The translations under genes and the position numbers were made by a program. A stretch of 64,000 nucleotides of DNA from a virus. This document shows, piece after piece, positions 42,076 through 48,944 of this stretch. The stretch is taken from positions 1 through 64,000 of the IMG/VR virus record IMGVR_UViG_3300032897_000003. One strand, given 5' to 3'. Numbering within the stretch: position 1 is the stretch's first letter; every line of letters begins with the position of its first letter. The notes below the pieces were generated by a model that saw nothing but the letters and a program-made list of their open reading frames with translations, did no database searches and was not told where the DNA came from.

Positions 42076-42331
42076 CTTGGTTGAGCGGAAGAGGCTGTTC
42101 ATCGCTGGCATGGCAGCCTTGGCCGATGCATTCGATATCTCGCTGAGGGATGCGCGGGTCGCCGTCTACTGGTCAGTCCTTGGCCGATACGAGACCAGTG
42201 CGCTGAAGAAAGCCCTGCAGGAAGCGCTTGAGAACGAAAGCAGGTTCCCTTCTGTCGCCGACATCCGGAAGTACATCGAGCCGCTGCTCGACCCTCGGCA
42301 TCCTCCGACCTCGTACAAAGTCCTCGGGTAA
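42062..42331 (+). CDS. probable helicase loader or replication accessory
   Basis: 89 residues from TTG 42062 (TTG 42068 is possible), overlapping the previous stop. Helical, with VYWSVLGRYETSALKKALQEAL and ESRFPSVADIRKYIEP, the 'F-P-x-x-A-x-I' end found in phage proteins such as G39P-like loaders. Directly precedes DnaB. Function is inferred from this ending and the neighbours. Confidence 0.6.
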   Translation: MALSDLVERKRLFIAGMAALADAFDISLRDARVAVYWSVLGRYETSALKKALQEALENESRFPSVADIRKYIEPLLDPRHPPTSYKVLG

Positions 42332-42355
42332 ACAGGAGAGTATTCGCCAATAATC
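42327..42355 (+). promoter_or_regulatory. phage-type promoter
   Basis: GGTAAAC at 42327 and CGCCAATAATC at 42345, 18 bases apart. The GGTAAAC overlaps the stop of the previous gene. Start GTG 42372 follows with AGGA between. Confidence 0.7.
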
Positions 42356-42371
42356 GCAATTCAGGACCGCC

Positions 42372-45050
42372 GTGCAGTACCAAGCAGATCTTGACAAGAC
42401 CCCACCGCATGACCGAGCCGCAGAGCTCGCCGTGATCGGGTGCGCTCTGGTCACGCCAGAGGCTATCGTAGAGGTCGGAGAGCTGTACCCGACCGACTTT
42501 TTCTCGCAGGAATGTCAGGAGGCTTGGGGGGCGATCCAAGGCCTCGTCGGTGAAAGCTTGGCAGTAGATATCGTGACCGTTGGACAGCGGCTGAAGGACT
42601 CCGGGTGCGCGGATCGGTTTGAGGGCGGTTGGGCAACCTGGGCGGTTTCGGCGAGCTCGAATGTTCCAACCGTGCACAACGTGAAGCATTACGCAGACAT
42701 CGTCCGTAACAAGGCTATCTTGCGCAAGCTGATCGCAGTGGCCATCGAGACGATGTCGAGAAGCTATTCAGGGGCGAAGGCCGAGGACGTGTTGCTCGAC
42801 CTCACTTCAGCCGTGTCGGAGCTTCAAACCAGGGCCACGAGCAAAGAGCCTGCGCTGCTGAAAGACGCCATTCCAGTCGCCATCGAAACCATCAGCATGA
42901 AGTGCGACCCGAGAAATCACAACGTGCTGGTGCGGACAGGAATAGCCCCCTTGGACGCACACATCGGAGGGTTGGCACCGGAGGAAATGGTTGTTGTCGC
43001 GGCCAGGCCTGGAGTCGGGAAAACGAGCTGGGCGAATGGAGTGGCTGAGTACGCGGCTGGAGTTTGCGGGATACCGACTCTGTACATCTCCGTCGAGATG
43101 TCCCAGCAGCAGCAAATCGAGAGGTTCATTTCGATGGAGAGCGGGATCCCTGCGACGGCATTCCGCTCGGGAAGAATCGACGGGAAGACGCTGACCCTGG
43201 ACCATCACAAGAAGGTCCTGCAAGTAGGCGAGCGGCTGATGAAGATGCCGCTCTGGATAGACGCCGAGTCGATGACCCTCGGGCGTATCTTGAGCACCTC
43301 TCGACGGTGGCACGCAAAGCACGCGGTTGCCTCCGGCATGAAGATTTGTCTCATCGTCATCGACTACCTGCAGCTCATAGCAATGCAGGCGCAGGAGAAG
43401 CCTATCCCACGCGAGCAGCAGGTAGCGATGATTTCGAAGTCCTGCAAGTGGCTGGCGAAGACTCTGAAGTGCCCGGTGCTCGTGTGCAGCCAGCTCAATC
43501 GCAAGGTGGAGGAGCGAGGTGGGGAGCCAGTGTTGTCGGACTTGAGGGAGTGCCTTACCGGCGAAACGCGCATCTGGGACGCAGCTACGGGAGGGACGGT
43601 CTCCGTGCGCGATTTGTCAGCCGGCGGAAATGCTCTCGTGTGGGGTATTCGCGACCGGTACCAGATCGGATCCGCAATGGTGAGTAAGGCCTGGTCGACA
43701 GGCGTAAAGCCGGTGTACCGAGTGCAAACCGCCAGTGGCCGGGTGATACGAGCAACCGGGAATCATCCGTTCCTGACGGTTAGTGGATGGACGAAACTTG
43801 CCGAGGTGGCGCTCGGAGAGCGTATCGCTGTACCACGCTTCATCCCGCAGCATGCGTGTAAGTATAACCCGCACACCGTCGACCAGCTTCGTCTGCTCGG
43901 GTTCCTGATTTCCGACGGACACTATGGAAAGAACAGGTCGGTCGGATACGTGAAGGGAGACCACGTCCTTGTCGACGAGGTCCGGAGGATAGCGAAGTCC
44001 TCCTTTGGTATCGACGCCAAAGATCATCCCTGCCATGGAATCGCACAGCAGATCGAGCTCACCACGAAGCAAGCTGGCCCGGGGTGCAATCCGGTGATCA
44101 ACTGGCTGAAGGCGCTTGGCGTTCACGGTCAGTTGGGTCCGAAAAAGCGGATACCAGAATCGGTGTTTACCTGCGACAATGACCATGTTGCGGAATTTCT
44201 GGGTGCACTTTGGTCAGGCGATGGCTCTGTGGTTCAGAGGAAGACGGGGGGATGGGTACTCAAGTTCGCATCGACCAGCAGAGGACTCCTGCAAGACATC
44301 CAGCGCATGCTGTTGCGCTTCGGAATCGTGAGCGTGTTGGGTAATCCAAGACGCAACAGCAAGTCGACGATGGACATAGCCACTGTCACGATCGGAGATG
44401 GGGATGCAATTGCCGCATTTGCAAGGCAGATTAGGCTCCATGGTGAGAAGCAGCGAAAACTGGAGATTGCTGCCCAATGGGTTGCCAGCGAGCGCGAGCA
44501 TGAAAATGCCAGGGCAGATCGCATGCCAATCGAAATCACTGCTCATGTTTCGGCATTGAAAGAGAAGCGTGGATGGTCATGGGAAGAACTAGGATATCGC
44601 TGTCAGAAAAAGGAGATGAGCCGCGCTTCTCTGGGCAAAGTCGCTCGTAAGCTCGACGACGACAAACTGCTTGCCCTTTCCGATAGCGACATCCTGTGGG
44701 ATCAGGTCGTGGCAATTTCCCCGGACGGCAACGAAGAAGTGTTCGATGTCTCAGTGCCAGCCATGGGGAACTTTGTCGCCGATGGCTTTTTTGTCCATAA
44801 CAGCGGCGCCATAGAGCAAGATGCAGACATCGTGTTCTTTCTGCACCGGTCGGAGGATGAACAGAGCACCGTCGAAGGCGAAGTCATCTCGTGGCTCATC
44901 GCCGGAAAGAACCGCAACGGCCCGGTCGGAAAGTACAAGATGAAATTCGTTGGCGGGCGGACGAAGTTCTTCGGTGCCGAGCAGGATGACGACGGGGCCC
45001 GGGACGCCATGGGCGATCCTGCCGATGATCCACATTGGAGCGACAGATGA
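42372..45050 (+). CDS. dnaB: replicative DNA helicase DnaB, interrupted by an intein
   Basis: 892 codons from GTG 42372. N-terminal domain starts PHDRAAELAVIGCALVTPEA, as in DnaB. Walker A is RPGVGKTSW at about residues 212-220; LIVIDYLQLI is Walker B; QLNRKVEERGGEPVLSDLRE leads to the intein at Cys394, and SGAIEQDADIVFFLHR resumes after Asn810. Removing the 417-residue intein gives a 475-residue helicase of normal size. It unwinds DNA at the phage fork. First gene of a unit driven by a phage-type promoter; its TGA overlaps the next ATG. Confidence 0.92.
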   Translation: MQYQADLDKTPPHDRAAELAVIGCALVTPEAIVEVGELYPTDFFSQECQEAWGAIQGLVGESLAVDIVTVGQRLKDSGCADRFEGGWATWAVSASSNVPTVHNVKHYADIVRNKAILRKLIAVAIETMSRSYSGAKAEDVLLDLTSAVSELQTRATSKEPALLKDAIPVAIETISMKCDPRNHNVLVRTGIAPLDAHIGGLAPEEMVVVAARPGVGKTSWANGVAEYAAGVCGIPTLYISVEMSQQQQIERFISMESGIPATAFRSGRIDGKTLTLDHHKKVLQVGERLMKMPLWIDAESMTLGRILSTSRRWHAKHAVASGMKICLIVIDYLQLIAMQAQEKPIPREQQVAMISKSCKWLAKTLKCPVLVCSQLNRKVEERGGEPVLSDLRECLTGETRIWDAATGGTVSVRDLSAGGNALVWGIRDRYQIGSAMVSKAWSTGVKPVYRVQTASGRVIRATGNHPFLTVSGWTKLAEVALGERIAVPRFIPQHACKYNPHTVDQLRLLGFLISDGHYGKNRSVGYVKGDHVLVDEVRRIAKSSFGIDAKDHPCHGIAQQIELTTKQAGPGCNPVINWLKALGVHGQLGPKKRIPESVFTCDNDHVAEFLGALWSGDGSVVQRKTGGWVLKFASTSRGLLQDIQRMLLRFGIVSVLGNPRRNSKSTMDIATVTIGDGDAIAAFARQIRLHGEKQRKLEIAAQWVASEREHENARADRMPIEITAHVSALKEKRGWSWEELGYRCQKKEMSRASLGKVARKLDDDKLLALSDSDILWDQVVAISPDGNEEVFDVSVPAMGNFVADGFFVHNSGAIEQDADIVFFLHRSEDEQSTVEGEVISWLIAGKNRNGPVGKYKMKFVGGRTKFFGAEQDDDGARDAMGDPADDPHWSDR
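43551..44801 (+). other. intein in DnaB with LAGLIDADG endonuclease and HTH insert
   Basis: 417 residues from Cys394 to Asn810, followed by Ser. Block A CLTGETRIWD; block B TGNHPFLTV (T-x-x-H); LAGLIDADG motifs LLGFLISDGHY and FLGALWSGDGSV; block F/G EVFDVSVPAMGNFVADGFFVHN with penultimate His. Between the endonuclease and the C-terminal blocks is an extra helix-turn-helix-like stretch (KEKRGWSWEELGYRC, then MSRASLGKVARKL). All splicing residues are present, so it should be active. Insertion point is RE/SGAIEQD. Confidence 0.9.
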
Positions 45051-45250
45051 CGCCACAAAGCCGCAAGCTCTGGAGGATCCACGACAAGGCCTTCCGCCAA
45101 GCCAAGGCAGATGGGGCATGCTTCGACTGCGCAACTGACGCCGGGTTCGCTGCGACGGATACCGTCGCCGGACAAACGAGGGTGGCCAAGCTTTGCCCGA
45201 AGTGCACACGCAACACGAAGGAAAGGACGACACCATCATGGCCATGCTGA
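45047..45250 (+). CDS. small CxxC protein
   Basis: 67 residues, ATGA-coupled to DnaB. Two Cys pairs, CFDC and CPKC, about 30 apart make a probable zinc finger. Basic overall. Overlaps the next start by 13 bases. Not recognised. Confidence 0.6.
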   Translation: MTPQSRKLWRIHDKAFRQAKADGACFDCATDAGFAATDTVAGQTRVAKLCPKCTRNTKERTTPSWPC

Positions 45251-45657
45251 GACGACTGCCCGTAAAGCTCACCAACGAGGAGTTGCTTGACCGGAGCAAG
45301 TCCCTAACCACGGAGCTCGACAAGAAGGACGCCCTAACTGCCAAGAAGAAAAGCGAGGCGGAGAAGATCGCGGGCGACATCGCCCTAGTCGAGGAAGGAA
45401 TCCAAGCCCTGCGAAAAGCGCTCCGTGACGGAGAAGAAGAGCGCGATGTCGAGTGCCACGTGCACAGGGACTTCGACAACCACACGGTGGTGACGATCCG
45501 TAACGACACCGGCGAAATCATCGAGGAGCGGCCCATGACCCAAGCCGAGCTGCAGACGTCACTGCTCGACCGTGGCGCCGAGCAACACGGGAAGCTTCTC
45601 GCAATCAACGGCGACAAGCCGAAGGGAGACGAAGAGAAGGACAAGCCGAAGAACTGA
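45238..45657 (+). CDS. hypothetical coiled-coil protein
   Basis: 139 residues from ATG 45238. The first ~65 residues form a charged coiled coil (KLTNEELLDRSKSLTTELDK, then KKKSEAEKIAGDIALVEEG); then a beta part (HTVVTIRNDTGEIIEERPMT) and a Lys/Asp tail. Part of the DnaB unit. No family recognised. Confidence 0.6.
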   Translation: MAMLRRLPVKLTNEELLDRSKSLTTELDKKDALTAKKKSEAEKIAGDIALVEEGIQALRKALRDGEEERDVECHVHRDFDNHTVVTIRNDTGEIIEERPMTQAELQTSLLDRGAEQHGKLLAINGDKPKGDEEKDKPKN

Positions 45658-45698
45658 ACCGACACACGAGGCTGGACCACCATTCGAAAGGAGACCAT

Positions 45699-46361
45699 AT
45701 GCGACGACCGAAACCACCTACGAGCATCAACAACGTCAACGTCAGCCCGACAGCACCAGCGGACAAGCCCGGCGGAGAAAACCCGATCGAGGTTACGATC
45801 CGTCCGCTGAACCTGCAGCGCACGACCATCAAGATCCGCGGCATCAGCACGCTGATCATGCACGCCTGGAGTCAGAAGGCCATCAAGATGATCGAGGACA
45901 AGCAGCAGAAGAAAGCCACGGGGCCGCGGAAGGCGAAGGACCCGCAGGCCGACTTCGAGAGCGCGCGATATCGCATCGACAAGAACACGGACGGGATCCC
46001 GGCCATCGCGCTGAAAGCGTGCGCTGTCGAGGCCGGCGTGTTGCTCGGGCTGAAGAAGACGAACTTGCGTAAGTCCTTCTTCGTTGGGCCCGACGGCGAG
46101 GAGCTCATCCCCATCATCGTGGCCGAAGAGCCAGCGATGAGGCGGGACATGGTGCGAGTCGGGATGGGCACCAGCGACGTGCGGTACCGACCGGAGTACA
46201 AGGACTGGAGCTGCGAGATTCCGATCGAGTTCAACGCCGACGCGATCTCGGCCGACCAGCTCGTCAACCTGTTCGACCAGGGCGGGTACTCCGTCGGGGT
46301 CGGCGAGTGGCGGCCCGAAAAGGACGGGACGCACGGAAGATTCAGGGTGGTAAGCGAATAG
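45699..46361 (+). CDS. conserved phage protein, function unknown
   Basis: 220 residues behind AAAGGAGA. Beta-alpha sequence with TLIMHAWSQKAIKMI, PEYKDWSCEIPIEFNADAIS and a C-terminal GYSVGVGEWRPEKDGTHGRF. The Gly-x-Gly-E-W-R-P end is shared by a phage family near recombination and replication genes, and is reminiscent of the Gly-rich loop of RAMP-fold proteins, though the resemblance may be chance. Confidence 0.6.
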   Translation: MRRPKPPTSINNVNVSPTAPADKPGGENPIEVTIRPLNLQRTTIKIRGISTLIMHAWSQKAIKMIEDKQQKKATGPRKAKDPQADFESARYRIDKNTDGIPAIALKACAVEAGVLLGLKKTNLRKSFFVGPDGEELIPIIVAEEPAMRRDMVRVGMGTSDVRYRPEYKDWSCEIPIEFNADAISADQLVNLFDQGGYSVGVGEWRPEKDGTHGRFRVVSE

Positions 46362-46367
46362 CTGCCC

Positions 46368-46982
46368 ATGCTGAACCACCTGGCACAGTTGCCGCGCCCT
46401 TCCCTCGACCTGACAGAAGGAGACTGTGAGATCGTCCGCAAGACGCTCGAGCAGTTGAAGTCGGAAGGGCGTGCGACACCAGATGCATTCCTCACCGCAG
46501 CGGAGCCGGAGGACAGTCCGCTCCATAAGTTTTTCGAGTGGGACAACGACCGGGCTGCGCACGAGCACCGCCTACTGCAGGCGCGCCAGCTCGTTCGCAC
46601 GGTTGTTCTTCGTCCCGTCCGCGTGGAGACGACCAGGAAAACCATCAGCGTTCGCATAAATCCAAGCGTGCGAGAGGAGGATGAGGACGACGAGCGACCG
46701 GAGCCAAGACTGCCTCTTCCGACCCCGATACCAGAAACGCAGGTGACAAGAGGGAAAATCAAGGAGCTGGCGGATCGAATCGAGGATGCGCTCAAAGATG
46801 CCCGTGGAACCATGGACATCTTCGACGAGATGAGAACGCTGCGCGAGATCTTGGCAGACCTACGGCAAAAAGCACCCTGGGAGGGAAAGCGTTGCCCGAA
46901 GTGCAGCTTGCTCGGGCATGCTCCAGGCTCACGCTTCTGCACCCCGGTGAACCAGTGTCTAGGAAGAAAGGCGATCGACTGA
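46368..46982 (+). CDS. conserved phage protein with DSPLHxFFEWD motif
   Basis: 204 residues, 6 bp after the previous gene. LTAAEPEDSPLHKFFEWDND and AAHEHRLLQARQLVRTV match a conserved phage family that usually sits near replication genes. The C-terminus has CPKCSLLGHAPGSRFC, a single zinc-binding Cys set. Function unknown. Confidence 0.65.
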   Translation: MLNHLAQLPRPSLDLTEGDCEIVRKTLEQLKSEGRATPDAFLTAAEPEDSPLHKFFEWDNDRAAHEHRLLQARQLVRTVVLRPVRVETTRKTISVRINPSVREEDEDDERPEPRLPLPTPIPETQVTRGKIKELADRIEDALKDARGTMDIFDEMRTLREILADLRQKAPWEGKRCPKCSLLGHAPGSRFCTPVNQCLGRKAID

Positions 46983-47496
46983 CATGGCAGTAAGGGTTGG
47001 CTGGGCTTGTCTTGGATCGGCCGTCAGGTACTGGCTAGTCTGGTCGTGGCTGCGCAGGCAGTCATGGCTGGTCGGGGCGTCGATTGGCGTGGCCGTCGGG
47101 TTTGGGAGCGGCCAGGAAAGGCGGGTCCAGGCCAGGCAGTATGGGCTGGTCATGGTCGGGACATGAAGGCTTGGCTAGGCAGGCAAGGCGAGGTACGTCG
47201 GATCATGGGTAGGAACGGCAGGCGTCGAATGGCAAGGATGGGCCTCGGTGGCAAGGCCTGGCAGTCAGGGCTTGTCTGCGCCAGGAAGGGAATGGTTTGG
47301 ACAGGCAGGGCATGGATCGGCAGGAGCGGCCAGGATTTGTTGGGACAGGCGGGTCAAGTCGTGGAGTGGCAGGCATGGCTAGTCTCGGCGACGACAGGAG
47401 GGGATGGGCAGGAAGTGCTAGGCTTGGTTTGTACCGGATCGGAGGGGCAGGCGGGGCTAGTTGTGGCCCGGAACGAAGCGGAAAGGCAGGGCAGGC
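46983..47496 (+). repeat. G-rich, C-poor degenerate repeat region (514 bp)
   Basis: No credible gene. The top strand holds about twice as many G as C (29 to 14 in the 60 bases from 47041) and degenerate repeats of GGCAGGC, GGCATGG and GGCTGGTC words (47056, 47132, 47170, 47300, 47375, 47481). Two long open frames cross it but read as Gly/Trp/Arg low complexity. The last unit (GGCAGGGCAGGC) doubles as the ribosome site of 47497. Confidence 0.7.
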
Positions 47497-47904
47497 ATGG
47501 ACGTAGAGCAAATTGACTTGAACCACATCAAGAGAGCGGTGTTCGAGCTCGTCTGGAAGGAAGATGGGCGAGTCACGCTGTTCATCAACAAACACGACAG
47601 CCGCGTGTTCCCTCAACCGGGACCGGGGATTCTTTCTTCAGGCAGCAAGAATGATCGGCATCTCAAGGCCGAAAGAGATGGGATTTCAGGAACGATATCC
47701 GTCCGTTGGAGAAGTGAGAGTGGTGGAATCTCAAGCACGGCCAGCGAAGGGATCCCGCCAGTCGAGGTATTTCTTCCGTGGGAGTGCTTGGCCGGCATCT
47801 CGCTGGGCAATCCGAATGCTCCAGTGTTCGCTGGCGTTTGGGCTCTGTGGGAGGGCTTCACCTCGGACAATGACGTCGAGGTCCCGACGAAACAGATGTG
47901 CTGA
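47497..47904 (+). CDS. hypothetical protein
   Basis: 135 residues from ATG 47497. Beginning MDVEQIDLNHIKRAVFELVW, then a beta-rich part with VEVFLPWECLAGISLG. Its normal composition contrasts with the G-rich DNA upstream. No family recognised. Confidence 0.6.
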   Translation: MDVEQIDLNHIKRAVFELVWKEDGRVTLFINKHDSRVFPQPGPGILSSGSKNDRHLKAERDGISGTISVRWRSESGGISSTASEGIPPVEVFLPWECLAGISLGNPNAPVFAGVWALWEGFTSDNDVEVPTKQMC

Positions 47905-48080
47905 CGACTATGATGTTCACGGCGAAGATAGGCGACATCCTCCGCTGGGACGCACAGTCGTGCTCGGTTCTTCTCGTGCATGCAGGCGACAATGCGGAGG
48001 CGGTGGCATTTCTGCGCAAGAACCGAGACGCCATTGTGCAGGTGACCGTCGAACTGGCCAAAACGAAGGAGGTGAAATAG
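47898..48080 (+). CDS. small hypothetical protein
   Basis: 60 residues from GTG 47898 (overlap with the previous stop); ATG 47910 or 47913 are alternatives. Beta-rich, MMFTAKIGDILRWDAQ, with a Lys-rich end. Not recognised. Confidence 0.5.
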   Translation: MLTTMMFTAKIGDILRWDAQSCSVLLVHAGDNAEAVAFLRKNRDAIVQVTVELAKTKEVK

Positions 48081-48084
48081 CCAG

Positions 48085-48588
48085 ATGCCACAGGCGCAGC
48101 TCTTTGCCGAGGAGCCCAGAGCGGTGTTCAGTGACGACCGTCGCTACCGGTATCGACTTTGGCGAACCGTCGAGGACGTTGCGATCCTGAAGCGCAAGGC
48201 GGTGATGATCGGGCTCAACCCGAGCATTGCCGACGAACACGTGTTGGACCCGACTCTGAAGAGGTTCTTGTCCTTCTGCCGACTCTGGGGCTGCTCGCGT
48301 ATGGAGGTGGTCAACCTGTTCGCGCTCGTCAGCACTGATCCGTCCGGGCTGTACACGTGCGCTGATCCGGTCGGACCTGGGAACGACTTGGCCATCGACG
48401 TAGCTGTGGTCGATGCAGACGTCATTGTCGCATGCTGGGGAGCCCATCCAATGGCTGCGAAGCGGGCATCCGACGTGCTCAGTATGCTCGGTACCAGGCA
48501 GCTGATGTGCTTCGGGCGCAACCACGACGGCTCTCCCAAGCATCCGCTCTACCTGCCGAAGACGGCCGAGCTGTCGGTGTATGCATGA
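48085..48588 (+). CDS. DUF1643 protein
   Basis: 167 residues. DUF1643 is recognisable from KAVMIGLNPSIADEHVLDPTL, RLWGCSRMEVVNLFALVSTD and VIVACWGAHP...CFGRNHDGSPKHPLYLP. The family is common in phages and plasmids; its activity is not established. Coupled by ATGA to a small nuclease-like gene. Confidence 0.85.
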   Translation: MPQAQLFAEEPRAVFSDDRRYRYRLWRTVEDVAILKRKAVMIGLNPSIADEHVLDPTLKRFLSFCRLWGCSRMEVVNLFALVSTDPSGLYTCADPVGPGNDLAIDVAVVDADVIVACWGAHPMAAKRASDVLSMLGTRQLMCFGRNHDGSPKHPLYLPKTAELSVYA

Positions 48589-48944
48589 CCACGCTAGATT
48601 CGGTACTGGAAGTGCTGCGCGGGATGCGCATCATGTTCTCGGACGAGAAGGAGCTACAGGACGCGGTCGAGAAGGCGATGACGACCGCGAGTATCCCTCA
48701 CCAGCGAGAGGCTATCCTCGGGCCTCGCGACCGGATCGACTTCATGGCGGACGGGGGGATCGGAATCGAGTGCAAGATCGACCACAGCCGGGCGGACTTG
48801 CTGAGACAGCTGTTCCGCTACAGCAAACAGCCACAGGTGCGCGTCTTGGTTGTGGTGCTAGGGAAGCTGCGACTGTCCGCGCTCCCTACCGAGATGAACA
48901 ACATCCCCATCCACGTGGTCAACCTCGTGAGGGCCTTCGTTTGA
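48585..48944 (+). CDS. small PD-(D/E)XK-like nuclease
   Basis: 119 residues. DRIDFMADGGIGIECKIDHSRA has the D...E-x-K core strand pair, and LLRQLFRYSKQPQVRVLVVVLG fits the following helix and strand. Size is right for a VRR-NUC-like or Holliday-junction-type nuclease domain. It is coupled on both sides, to DUF1643 and to the helicase, so it probably acts with the helicase. Confidence 0.7.
   Translation: MTTLDSVLEVLRGMRIMFSDEKELQDAVEKAMTTASIPHQREAILGPRDRIDFMADGGIGIECKIDHSRADLLRQLFRYSKQPQVRVLVVVLGKLRLSALPTEMNNIPIHVVNLVRAFV

Noticed and set aside
44751-46568. 605-codon minus-strand frame
   Set aside because: Lies opposite the end of DnaB and four well-supported + genes; content mirrors their codon bias.
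46984-47516. Two open frames in the G-rich region
   Set aside because: Translate to Gly/Trp/Arg repeats produced by the base bias, no usable starts.
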